From Nostoc sp. KVJ3 (lineage in GTDB: Bacteria; Cyanobacteriota; Cyanobacteriia; Cyanobacteriales; Nostocaceae), in the NCBI RefSeq assembly GCF_026127265.1, contig NZ_WWFG01000002.1:1426001-1490000 (forward strand): a stretch of DNA of 64,000 bases, written 5' to 3'. Below the pieces are notes generated by a model, which was not told the DNA's origin, did no database searches, and worked only from the letters and a program-made list of their open reading frames with translations. The position numbers were made by a program, and so were the translations under genes. Positions 43,921 through 52,038 of the stretch are shown here, in pieces. Position 1 is the stretch's first letter. Each line of letters starts with the position of its first letter.

Positions 43921-45660
43921 ATGTCAAAAAATAAACCTCGTGATGTTCAAATTTATCCAATAGCTACAGATACAAGAATACTGCGATCGCGCAGTTGGTC
44001 AAGGCTCAGATTTGAAATTGAATACGCTCTTGCCAAAGGTACAACTGCTAATTCTTATTTAATTGAAAGCGATAAAACTGCCATCATTGACCCTCCAGGG
44101 GAAACGTTTACAGAAATTTATTTAGAAGCTTTGCGGCAGCGTTTCCATTTTGAAGACTTAGATTATGTAATTTTGGGACACGTAAATCCTAACCGCGCTA
44201 CAACTTTAAAAGCTTTGTTAGAAATTGCCCCGCAAATCACCTTTGTGTGTTCTAATCCAGGGGCGATAAATTTACGTGGGGCGCTGGAAAATCAAGATTT
44301 GCAAATTCTGGTTATGCGGGGCGAAGAAACCCTAGATTTGGGCAACGGGCATAATTTACAATTTATTCCCACCCCTAACCCGCGCTATGCAGATCAACTT
44401 TGCACCTACGATCCGCAAACAGAAGTTCTGTACACAGATAAGTTATTTGGGGCGCATTTTTGTGGAGATCAGGTATTTGATGAAGGCTGGGAAGTATATA
44501 ACGAAGATCGGCGCTATTATTTTGATTGCCTAATGGCTCCCCATGCTCGTCAAGTAGAAACAGCGTTGGATAAACTAGCGGATTTTCCCGTGCGAATGTA
44601 TGCCACTGGACACGGGCCTTTGGTGCGCTATGGCTTAATCGAATTAACCAAGGCTTATCGGGAATGGAGTCAACAGCAAACTTCTGCTGACTTGACAGTA
44701 GCGTTAATTTATGCATCAGCTTATGGAAATACAGCAACCTTAGCCCAAGCGATCGCTCGTGGGATCACCAAAGCTGGTGTTGCTGTAGAATCGATTAACT
44801 GCGAATTTACCGAACCAGAAGAAATTCGGGCGGCTGTGGAAAAAGCCGACGGTTTCATCATGGGTTCTCCTACCCTCGGCGGTCATGCACCCACACCCGT
44901 GCAAACAGCTTTAGGAATTGTGTTATCCACCGCAACGAACAATAAACTCGCTGGTGTCTTTGGTTCCTTTGGCTGGAGTGGGGAAGCGGTTGATTTAATT
45001 GAAGGTAAATTAAAAGATGCTGGCTATCGGTTTGGTTTTGATACCATCCGCATCAAATTCAAACCCGACGATGCCACCTTACAATTGTGTGAAGAAGCTG
45101 GAACTGACTTTGCCCAAGCATTGAAAAAAGCGAGAAAAGTGCGATCTGCGCTTCGCAGCAGCGCTTCGCTATCGCAAAGTCTTCCTGCTACTACTGTAGA
45201 ACAAGCAGTTGGGCGCATTGTCGGTTCTTTGTGCGTTCTGACAGCCAAAGAAGGCGATCGCTCTAGTGCCATGTTAGCCTCTTGGGTAGCTCAAGCTAGC
45301 TTTAATCCCCCTGGTTTAACCATAGCCGTCGCTAAAGAACGCGCAGTAGAAACACTGACGCATACAGGAAACAAATTTGTCCTCAATATCCTTAAAGAAG
45401 GGAATCATTTAGGATTAATGAAGCACTTCCTCAAACCCTTTGGCCCAGGACAAGATAGATTTGCCGATGTCGCCGCAGAAGTTGCTGAAAACGGTTCTCC
45501 CATACTTACTGATGCCTTAGCATATCTGGAATGTTCCGTGCAAAACCGGATGGAATCTGGCGACCATTGGCTGGTTTATGCAACTGTTGAGAATGGCAAA
45601 GTGCTAAATCAAGATGGTGTTACAGCTGTGCATCATCGTAAGTCGGCAACTCATTATTAA
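43921..45660 (+). CDS. Diflavin flavoprotein, Flv1-like (non-canonical diiron site)
   Basis: The 579-residue protein has the same three domains as its neighbour, but the metal-site residues are substituted: where the partner has HTEPDH this protein has H87-V-N89-P-N91-R92, the later His is R155 and the Asp is K174. Such neutral or basic changes define the Flv1/Flv2 class, which works as the partner in a hetero-oligomer. The flavodoxin (VALIYASAYGNTATLAQAIA) and flavin-reductase (GSLCVLTAKEGDRSSAMLASW) domains are intact. Between them a Ser/Ala/Leu-rich insert (about 407-421, RSALRSSASLSQS) is encoded by REP-like CTTCGCAGCAGCGCTTCGC text at 45149-45175. It follows the Flv3-like gene by 185 bases. 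Confidence 0.9.
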   Translation: MSKNKPRDVQIYPIATDTRILRSRSWSRLRFEIEYALAKGTTANSYLIESDKTAIIDPPGETFTEIYLEALRQRFHFEDLDYVILGHVNPNRATTLKALLEIAPQITFVCSNPGAINLRGALENQDLQILVMRGEETLDLGNGHNLQFIPTPNPRYADQLCTYDPQTEVLYTDKLFGAHFCGDQVFDEGWEVYNEDRRYYFDCLMAPHARQVETALDKLADFPVRMYATGHGPLVRYGLIELTKAYREWSQQQTSADLTVALIYASAYGNTATLAQAIARGITKAGVAVESINCEFTEPEEIRAAVEKADGFIMGSPTLGGHAPTPVQTALGIVLSTATNNKLAGVFGSFGWSGEAVDLIEGKLKDAGYRFGFDTIRIKFKPDDATLQLCEEAGTDFAQALKKARKVRSALRSSASLSQSLPATTVEQAVGRIVGSLCVLTAKEGDRSSAMLASWVAQASFNPPGLTIAVAKERAVETLTHTGNKFVLNILKEGNHLGLMKHFLKPFGPGQDRFADVAAEVAENGSPILTDALAYLECSVQNRMESGDHWLVYATVENGKVLNQDGVTAVHHRKSATHY

Positions 45661-45833
45661 TTGGAAATGGGGAATGGGGAATGGGGTATTGGGCATTGGG
45701 TATGCTTATTCTTCTTCTATCCCCCACTTCCTCAATCTTTAATCGCCACTCTTCTTTAGAGAACTAAACAAAACTGGTTCTTCAGAATCTATAGAACAGA
45801 CATTAAAATAAATCCTGCAAACGAGCCTTACAA

Positions 45834-47588
45834 TCAAGGTTCCGTTACATTTGTTATATTCTTAATTTCTTCTTGTACTTCTGGAGACTTTAGATATTTC
45901 CTAAATGCCTCAACTTTTGGGCTAAACGGGGATTTGTAAACAAAAAACAACTTGCGTATGTAGGGGTAATTTTTGTCATTCCACTTATATCCGTCAATTC
46001 GTTGAACCGTAACAGTTTGGTGGTTTGCTATATTCAGGGAACTAGCATAACCAATCCCATCAGTTCCTAATTCTGGAACCAAAAGCTGAGTGTCATTATC
46101 TTTTGGTAATATTTTAAAACTAGGCTGATGGCAAAAATTTTCCCCATTTAGCACAATATCTTTCACACTTGTAGTAGTACCGCTATCTAACGGTTTCATA
46201 ATCACTCTAATGGTTTTTTTTGCTCCTCCAAAAGCAGACCAATTAGTGATATTACATACTAAAATCTTTCGGATTTCATTTTGGCTAAATCCCTTTTCAT
46301 AGGGATTATTTATTCCAGTCACAAATACCAGCCTATCGTCTGCTATAGGTTCTGATACCAAACTATTTTTATTTTGTTCTTCAGTAGTTAAAGGACGAGA
46401 AGAAGCTGCAATATCTGCGTCGCTTTTTTCAACAGCATTAATTCCCTCACCAGAACTTCCAGGAACTAGGACTATCCTAGACTTCTTATACTTTTTCTCA
46501 AAGCTATTTTTGATAATCGCCTTAATTCTTGCCATGCTATTAGAGCCAGCAATTCTAATATCTGTATTATTTAACTCTTCGTCTGATAATGCAGCTTGAG
46601 ATGGTTTAATAGTTGTTATGGGAGATGGCTGTAAAATAGTTGGAGGAAATGACTGTGAAATAGCCTGATCTAGTTTTGGATCTCTGGGAGAAATTACGTT
46701 ATGTTTCTCGCGATCTTTATCCCATACCAAAAAGATAATAACTATTACAAATAGAATATTTGGTAATATAAGCAATACTTTTTCTATATTTTTGGTTCGA
46801 GGCATGGCTCTTATTTGAGACAAATCTTTTAATACTTCATCGGCTGACTGATAGCGTTCTCTGAAGTCAGCATGTACCATCTTATCTAAAATTTGTGTTA
46901 GCTTTTGATTGATTTGGCTCTTATTTGGCCAAACAACTTTATTTGTTTGTGGATTCTTCTTAATTTCATCTGGTGAAACTCCAGTTAAAGCTTGAATTGC
47001 CGTCATTCCTAAAGCATATAAATCACAATTTGAGTACAACGGGAGGCCCTTTTCTTGTTCAGGTGGCATATAGCCTTTAGTGCCTACTGGTTGTTTTGAG
47101 ACTATTTGTGTTTGATTGTTAAAACTTAAAGTAGATATTTCATTAACTCCTCCAAAATCAATTAAAAATATCTTGCCATCACTACTTTGCTTTACTAAAT
47201 TGGAAGGTTTAATATTAAAGTGTTTAACATCCTCTTGATGAATATACTTTAATATCTCTAAAACCTGTTGTAATAAATCTATCACTTGTTCTTCATTCCA
47301 AGGGTTATTGGTTTTAATCTCGGTATTTAAATTTTGTCCAATAATAAATTCAGAAACTATATAGAATTCCTGTTGTTCTTCAAATGATTCGATAATTTGT
47401 GCCACTTTACATTGACTATGATCCAACTTTTTTAACTTTTCAATTTCTGTATTAAAGCAATTAATTGCCTGTTTGATTACTATTTGATTGCAATTTCTTG
47501 TCTTTAAATGCTTGAGGATATGTTCTGGTTTATTTTGTAATTGTTCGTCTGTGACAATGTAAGTCTGACGACACTTGATTTCATCCAT
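45834..47588 (-). CDS. Membrane pseudokinase fused to a PstS-like extracellular domain
   Basis: Residues 1-255 resemble a Ser/Thr kinase without a Gly-rich loop; a Lys (K39, IVIKQ) and DFG (144-146) are present, but the catalytic HRD is HFN (123-125), with Asn replacing the essential Asp. A membrane helix spans about 271-289. Outside, after a Ser/Pro/Thr-rich linker, residues about 343-584 match phosphate-type periplasmic binding proteins (DIRIAGSNSMARIK, PGSSGEGINAVEKSDADIAASSRPL, LDSGTTTSVKDIVL, GTDGIGYASSLNI). It may sense an extracellular solute and signal as a catalytically dead kinase. It is the last gene of a minus-strand operon, 18 bases after an apparently active kinase. Confidence 0.85.
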   Translation of the reverse strand: MDEIKCRQTYIVTDEQLQNKPEHILKHLKTRNCNQIVIKQAINCFNTEIEKLKKLDHSQCKVAQIIESFEEQQEFYIVSEFIIGQNLNTEIKTNNPWNEEQVIDLLQQVLEILKYIHQEDVKHFNIKPSNLVKQSSDGKIFLIDFGGVNEISTLSFNNQTQIVSKQPVGTKGYMPPEQEKGLPLYSNCDLYALGMTAIQALTGVSPDEIKKNPQTNKVVWPNKSQINQKLTQILDKMVHADFRERYQSADEVLKDLSQIRAMPRTKNIEKVLLILPNILFVIVIIFLVWDKDREKHNVISPRDPKLDQAISQSFPPTILQPSPITTIKPSQAALSDEELNNTDIRIAGSNSMARIKAIIKNSFEKKYKKSRIVLVPGSSGEGINAVEKSDADIAASSRPLTTEEQNKNSLVSEPIADDRLVFVTGINNPYEKGFSQNEIRKILVCNITNWSAFGGAKKTIRVIMKPLDSGTTTSVKDIVLNGENFCHQPSFKILPKDNDTQLLVPELGTDGIGYASSLNIANHQTVTVQRIDGYKWNDKNYPYIRKLFFVYKSPFSPKVEAFRKYLKSPEVQEEIKNITNVTEP

Positions 47589-47606
47589 AAGTTCTCCTTT
47601 ATTTAA

Positions 47607-48509
47607 CTAATTAATTTTGCACTTAATTTTATATTTCCCATGAAGAATACTAGAAGTTTGTAGAGGAATATTTCTGAGATGATCAAAAACCTCTTGTGCA
47701 GATTTGTAACGATGTTCTACTGAATGATGCACCATTTTGTTTAAGATATTAGCTAAATCTTTGCTAATATTTTCCTGATTCCAAATGACTTCACCTGTCT
47801 GCAAAATAGGGGGTAAATATTCTTCAATTAAAGCTTCAATTGCAACTAATCCCAATGAATAAAGATCGCTCGCATAGCATGGGTTCCCTATCCTGTGTTC
47901 TGGTGCCATATATATACTTGTACCGGGGGACTGACCTGGAAGTGTCAAACTTGTTGTTAGCAATTCGTTGAGTTCTTTCACTATCCCAAAATCAATCACA
48001 AATATTTTATTATCATGCTCTTGTATGACTAAATTTGATGGTTTGATATCTCTATGGATGATTCTTTCTTCATGAATATATGTTAGGGTTGGTAAAATAT
48101 CCTTTAACATACTAATAACATCTTGTTCTCTCCAAGGGTTACTATTGTCTAGTTTCTGTTTCAGATCAAAACCCTCAATATATTCTTGAACTAAATATAG
48201 TTCTCGTTCCTCTTCAAAATAATCAATAAGTGTGGGTATTTGAGGATGACTACCTAATTTTTCTAAAGTTTTTGCTTCTTTCTCAAAGCGCGTTCTTGCT
48301 GTTGACAAAGCTAAGGTGGTAGTAAAGTCCCTCTGATTTAGTTGTTTAATTACACACTGTTTTTCACTGGGATCTTCTTGATTTCCATCCTCCGCTAAAT
48401 AGGTTTGACCTTGACCACCTTTTTTTAATTCTCGAACAATTTTGTAGCGTCCTCTTATTTCTTGTCCTCTTTCGAGAGTCATAAAATCTCCCACACTATA
48501 TTTAGCCAT
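47607..48509 (-). CDS. Ser/Thr protein kinase (kinase domain only)
   Basis: The 300-residue protein is a eukaryotic-type kinase: GRYKIVRELKKGGQGQTYLAE (20-40), Lys55 (CVIKQL), the HRD catalytic loop HRDIKPSN (152-159), DFG (173-175) and APEH (about 203-206, the APE motif). All key residues are there, so it should be active. After about residue 285 the protein ends with HGKYKIKCKIN; there is no sensor domain or membrane helix. The likely start is MAKYSVGDF; MTLERGQ at codon 10 is an alternative. Its 18-base spacing from the pseudokinase gene suggests a joint operon and perhaps a kinase-pseudokinase pair. Confidence 0.9.
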   Translation of the reverse strand: MAKYSVGDFMTLERGQEIRGRYKIVRELKKGGQGQTYLAEDGNQEDPSEKQCVIKQLNQRDFTTTLALSTARTRFEKEAKTLEKLGSHPQIPTLIDYFEEERELYLVQEYIEGFDLKQKLDNSNPWREQDVISMLKDILPTLTYIHEERIIHRDIKPSNLVIQEHDNKIFVIDFGIVKELNELLTTSLTLPGQSPGTSIYMAPEHRIGNPCYASDLYSLGLVAIEALIEEYLPPILQTGEVIWNQENISKDLANILNKMVHHSVEHRYKSAQEVFDHLRNIPLQTSSILHGKYKIKCKIN

Positions 48510-48629
48510 TTTCTTAATCTAAATCAGTACTAAATCGTGAGTATCTGTAAATCTTTCTATTTTTTATAGAAAAAGAGGGAGCTTTATCATTAGTTGCAAG
48601 GTAAGGTGGTGTAACCTTAATTGTTACAA

Positions 48630-50201
48630 TTATTGAAATGCTGTTAGGAGATTTTCTATGTTTTCTGCTGCATAACCAATCTCTAGCTGTGATTTACCTT
48701 GCACCATTTCTTTGATAGCATCTAGTGATTCTTGAAAATTTCCTTCGAGATATAACCTATTCTGAATTAAAGTAAGAATATGGTTTTTATGAGCTTCTTT
48801 GAGATTTGCATCTAAAGATTTTTTCAAAGCGTGGCTCTTAAGTAGGTTAAGTTTATGAGTTTTGCTAAAGGTCTGAATTTCTTGACAAACCTCTTCAGTA
48901 AATTTATTTCTAACGTACTCCCATACTGCTGGTTGAAGGGTATAAGTTGCTTTACCTTTTTCGATTAAATCTCGTTTGGCTAAAGAATTAAGAGCATTTA
49001 AAAAGTCGGAAGGGGATACTAACAAAGAAGCATTTTGCAATTTTGTTAGTGAAACTGATTCCGAATTTTCAGCAATTGCTTCTAAATAAGGAATATCATC
49101 TTTGAAGCTTGAATCTTGTTCAATTGCCAGCCAGTACATAATATCTTTTTCTAAATCTGTTAAACGCTCAAATTGTTTTTTTATTAGGTCACTTATATCC
49201 ATAAACACTGCCGACAAGCTTTGCTCAATAAATGCTGAAACATCACCTCCGAATAACTCTTTAATCGTTGTAGAAATAATTTTTAAGGCTAAGGGATTAC
49301 CTCGATATACGTGAATTAGTGTTGACCATTTTCTCTCTCCAGTCAATTTTTTTGCTTTCAATATTGCTTTAGCATCATCTTGTTTCAAGCCCTCAAGTAG
49401 TAATGAACGAACGGATACGGTTTCTTCTTCAAGTAAAGCGATTTCTCTAGGTTTTTCTCGACTGGTTATGACTAAACAGCTTTGTTGATGTTCTTTACCT
49501 AACTGTTTTAGAAGTTGACCATATTCCTTATATTTTTCTTCATACTGCCCAGCAAAATCACCTTTTTTTAAAATGGTATCCCAATTATCTAGTACGAGAA
49601 GACAGCGATAATCTTGAAATAAAATTAAATCTTCCTTGAACTTAGCGATCGCTGGAGCATCCCAAAGCGATCGCCAGATAATATAATCAAATTTACCTTC
49701 CATCTCATGAACTAACTTGGCTGCTAAAAGGCTTTTACCTATTCCCGCCATTCCCCAAATAGCTACTAATTGATATTTATTCTCAATAATCCATTCCTTA
49801 AGCTTATTCAGTTCTTCTTGTCTACCATAAAAAACGGAAACATCTGGTCTTTCAGCCCCATCTTGGGGCATATAGGGTATGGTGTTTGCTTGAGTGAAAT
49901 CTGTGTCTGCTGTTATAAAGTTATTTGTGAGTGCAGAAAAGCTATCGCTCACCCACTCTGGTTTGTATCGAGCTACTAAAGCAATCAAATCCCCTCGTCT
50001 ATTCCTTTTTATACCATTTACTTCCCGCTGAATCTCAAAGCGATCGCAGATATTTTGGATATGCTTACGAACTGTGGCTATTGAAGCATCGATTTTTTCT
50101 GAGATTTGTTTATCTGTATAATTCTGTAGCACCAGCATTAACACCTGTCTTGGTTTAGGGGTTAGTTCCTCAATTTTTTTTGTGAATTCACTCTCGCCCA
50201 T
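48630..50201 (-). CDS. HTH-NB-ARC STAND ATPase
   Basis: The N-terminus is a LuxR-like helix-turn-helix (about 12-58: LTPKPRQVLMLVLQNYTDKQISEKIDASIATVRKHIQNIC), as found at the start of many cyanobacterial NB-ARC proteins. The NB-ARC core runs from about 124 (FYGRQEELNKL) through Walker A GMAGIGKS (150-157), Walker B LLVLDNWD (201-208), the SREKPRE sensor region and GNPLALKII (about 318-326), then a winged-helix part (FERLTDLEKDIMYWLAIEQD). The expected C-terminal sensor repeats (TPR or WD40) are absent: the protein ends near residue 523 after a helical stretch. STAND proteins act as signal-triggered switches, including in conflict systems. It leads the minus-strand cluster, 120 bases before the kinase. 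Confidence 0.87.
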   Translation of the reverse strand: MGESEFTKKIEELTPKPRQVLMLVLQNYTDKQISEKIDASIATVRKHIQNICDRFEIQREVNGIKRNRRGDLIALVARYKPEWVSDSFSALTNNFITADTDFTQANTIPYMPQDGAERPDVSVFYGRQEELNKLKEWIIENKYQLVAIWGMAGIGKSLLAAKLVHEMEGKFDYIIWRSLWDAPAIAKFKEDLILFQDYRCLLVLDNWDTILKKGDFAGQYEEKYKEYGQLLKQLGKEHQQSCLVITSREKPREIALLEEETVSVRSLLLEGLKQDDAKAILKAKKLTGERKWSTLIHVYRGNPLALKIISTTIKELFGGDVSAFIEQSLSAVFMDISDLIKKQFERLTDLEKDIMYWLAIEQDSSFKDDIPYLEAIAENSESVSLTKLQNASLLVSPSDFLNALNSLAKRDLIEKGKATYTLQPAVWEYVRNKFTEEVCQEIQTFSKTHKLNLLKSHALKKSLDANLKEAHKNHILTLIQNRLYLEGNFQESLDAIKEMVQGKSQLEIGYAAENIENLLTAFQ

Positions 50202-50373
50202 TTATTTTATACTTGCCATGTATTTTTAGAATTCATTACCTATAATACATTATTTACACTAAATACACAATTTTCCAAAAGTAAATTGTTATATATCATA
50301 CAGTTTACTCATGTTTAAGTGCTTTAGGTGGCAAATTTCAGGCGGAGTAAGCCTTGCTCTACTTTTAAGTGAG

Positions 50374-50390
50374 GTGAAAAAATATTTCAC
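50374..50390. promoter_or_regulatory. Inverted repeat GTGAAA-N5-TTTCAC
   Basis: GTGAAA (50374-50379) and TTTCAC (50385-50390) form a symmetric operator-like site about 170 bases before the NB-ARC start. Its half-site matches the stronger inverted repeat at 50440-50458. Confidence 0.45.
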
Positions 50391-50439
50391 AGATGGCTTT
50401 ACACAAATAAAACAAAATAAGGCATAATATACACAAAAT

Positions 50440-50458
50440 GAATTCACGTTGTGAATTC
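50440..50458. promoter_or_regulatory. Inverted repeat GAATTCAC-N3-GTGAATTC
   Basis: Two perfect 8-base arms around GTT, in the middle of the divergent region. The symmetry and position suggest an operator for a dimeric regulator; the HTH of the adjacent NB-ARC protein is one candidate, which is inference only. Confidence 0.5.
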
Positions 50459-50476
50459 GGTCTGGTTATACCGAAG

Positions 50477-50504
50477 TCGCTCCTCTTTAGCTAAAGAGGA
50501 GCGA
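50477..50504. repeat. 28-base perfect palindrome
   Basis: TCGCTCCTCTTTAG is followed directly by its reverse complement CTAAAGAGGAGCGA. It could be an operator or a hairpin in a leader transcript. Confidence 0.6.
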
Positions 50505-50592
50505 GGATTGGATAAGTACCGTTATTAAAAAAGGATAAAAACCTGAATAAACACTTTTCTAGTATCGTATCTACTTACAAAAGAGTAAACCA

Positions 50593-50670
50593 GCACTGAT
50601 TCACAGCCAGCACTGGGTAAGACTCCCACTCATTTCTACGAGTACTGATTCACGGTCAGCACTGGCAGAT
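50593..50670. repeat. Direct repeat pair upstream of the small membrane protein
   Basis: ACTGATTCACAGCCAGCACTGG (near 50597-50618) and ACTGATTCACGGTCAGCACTGG (near 50645-50666) differ at two bases and are separated by 26 bases. They lie 40-110 bases before the start codon at 50705. Confidence 0.6.
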
Positions 50671-50704
50671 TTTGTCATGAATTTAATTAAGGGGAATCAA
50701 CATC

Positions 50705-51040
50705 ATGATATCAGACAACATCGAAAAACAGCCGTCAAATAACACCGATATTGAGGTTTCAAAAACTGAGTCAACCTCAAACTACGAAGTGACAACCAAA
50801 CTCGATGTCAGAAGAGAACGTTTAAGGCAGGCAAAGTTGAGCTTTAACGTAGCTTTAGTGATGAGTGCGATGTGTGGGATCTTCAGCTTATTTGGTGTTG
50901 GATTGTCAGTTTCAGGAAATCTCCCTGATGGGTCTACCACAGTTTTTGAGATACTTTTATCAAGTGCGCCTTGGTTGCGATTGGCAAAGGATGCGAATGA
51001 CCAACTCGATCAGCTTAAGGCTGAAGAGGAACAACCTTAA
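50705..51040 (+). CDS. TRADD-N-associated membrane domain-like protein (111 aa)
   Basis: After a Ser/Thr-rich N-terminal part, the protein reads RRERLRQAKLSFNVALVMSAMCGIFSLFGVGLSVSGNLPDG and then APWLRLAKDANDQLDQL. This pattern (RLRQAKLSFN, a membrane segment, GVGLxxSG, a second weaker membrane segment, LAKDANDxLD) is what I know of the cyanobacterial TRADD-N-associated two-transmembrane domain, described in predicted NTPase-based conflict systems. The second membrane segment (VFEILLSSAPWL) is shorter than usual. It lies divergently from an NB-ARC STAND gene, which fits that context. Assignment is from pattern memory, not an alignment. Confidence 0.7.
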   Translation: MISDNIEKQPSNNTDIEVSKTESTSNYEVTTKLDVRRERLRQAKLSFNVALVMSAMCGIFSLFGVGLSVSGNLPDGSTTVFEILLSSAPWLRLAKDANDQLDQLKAEEEQP

Positions 51041-51245
51041 ATTTAAATTCCAGTTAACGGGACTTCAACATTTTTCAGGGAGAAACAAGCCTAAAGCCCA
51101 TGTAAAGCAAGGGAAATACACCAAATTTTCAAAAATAGCACAAACCCAGATATATCAATAAACCAAGCAAAACGATATGGCTAAAATCATCTCGGCTGAA
51201 AGTTTTGTTTAGCAGGGATTATTGTTTTTTCTCTGGAGTAAGTAG
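51041..51245. other. Short intergenic region
   Basis: An unassigned frame (50865-51161) overlaps the previous gene and has no family signal. The sequence before 51246 includes TCTGGAGTAAGTAG, giving a GGAG ribosome binding site for the next gene. Confidence 0.45.
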
Positions 51246-51629
51246 ATGAAAGCAGACTATTTAGAGGAATCGCTTCTCCGTAAATTGGAGGAGCGTTTGC
51301 TTCAACCGGATGTACGCAAGTCGGCTAAAGATGTTATGGACTTACTTGCTGATGAGTTCATTGAGTTCGGAAGCTCAGGGTGTGTTTTCGATAAACAGCA
51401 AATTATCAACAGCTTGCAAAATGAACCCATCGAACCCCTGACTCAAAGAGTCATAACAGAATTTAAAACCTTAGTTTTGGCAAAAGGAGTTGTTTTAGTA
51501 ACCTATCGCATAGTCAAATATATATCTGGCGAACAACCTGTTCATTCGCTACGAAGTTCCATCTGGAAATTGCACAACGATCGATGGAAAATGATTTTTC
51601 ATCAGGGCACTCTGGTTAGAGAATCATAG
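51246..51629 (+). CDS. NTF2-like DUF4440 protein
   Basis: The 127-residue protein has the SnoaL/NTF2-like cone fold pattern of DUF4440: LEERLLQPDVRKSAKDVMDLLADEFIEFGSSGCVFDKQQIINSL (about 13-56) with the EFGSSG motif, and an ending RSSIWKLHNDRWKMIFHQGTLV. Members act as small-molecule-binding or detoxification domains; the ligand is unknown. It follows the TRADD-N-type gene by 205 bases on the same strand but no functional link is established. A shared terminator separates it from the convergent RRM gene. Confidence 0.85.
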   Translation: MKADYLEESLLRKLEERLLQPDVRKSAKDVMDLLADEFIEFGSSGCVFDKQQIINSLQNEPIEPLTQRVITEFKTLVLAKGVVLVTYRIVKYISGEQPVHSLRSSIWKLHNDRWKMIFHQGTLVRES

Positions 51630-51645
51630 TGCAAATTTTGCATAA

Positions 51646-51677
51646 AAAAGGCTCAAGCATTCTTGCCTGAGCCTTTT
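51646..51677. terminator. Bidirectional terminator between DUF4440 and RRM genes
   Basis: AAAAGGCTCA (51646-51655) pairs with TGAGCCTTTT (51668-51677). A and T tracts flank the stem on both strands, so it can terminate both convergent transcripts. Confidence 0.85.
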
Positions 51678-51711
51678 CTAGATTCAACTAAATGACTTTC
51701 GCCTATTTAGC

Positions 51712-52038
51712 TTAGTAGCGGCCACCACCGCCACCACGGTTGTAGCCACCGCCACCACCACGATTACCACCACCACCGAAAGAACCACCTCTGTCTTCTC
51801 TGGGCTTGGCCTTATTCACTTTAAGGTCACGACCCATCCATTCAGCACCATCAAGGGATTCAATCGCTTTGGCTTCTTCATCTTCTGAACTCATTTCCAC
51901 AAAAGCAAAGCCGCGTAAACGGCCTGTTTCGCGGTCAGTAGGTAGCTGAACGCGTTTTACAGAACCATATTCTGCAAAAACAGTACTCAGCGCATCTTGT
52001 GTAACTTCATAGGAGAGGTTACCGACGTAAATTGACAT
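51712..52038 (-). CDS. RRM RNA-binding protein with glycine-rich tail
   Basis: The 108-residue protein is a single RNA recognition motif: RNP2 IYVGNL (3-8) and RNP1 RGFAFVEM (42-49), then SLDGAEWMGRDLKVNKAKPRE and a Gly/Arg-rich tail (GGGGNRGGGGGYNRGGGGG). This is the cyanobacterial Rbp type; members with a glycine tail are cold-induced in Anabaena and the tail helps RNA chaperone function. Several paralogues exist in one genome, so no letter is assigned. It is convergent with the DUF4440 gene. The 260-base upstream region may hold the cold-responsive leader. Confidence 0.92.
   Translation of the reverse strand: MSIYVGNLSYEVTQDALSTVFAEYGSVKRVQLPTDRETGRLRGFAFVEMSSEDEEAKAIESLDGAEWMGRDLKVNKAKPREDRGGSFGGGGNRGGGGGYNRGGGGGRY

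Larger units (their letters stand above)
50202..50704. other. Divergent regulatory region of the STAND/TRADD-type cluster
   Basis: The 503-bp gap separates the minus-strand NB-ARC gene from the plus-strand small membrane protein. It is AT-rich and contains two GTGAA-type inverted repeats, a 28-base palindrome and a pair of 20-base direct repeats, each listed separately. No gene is seen. Confidence 0.65.
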
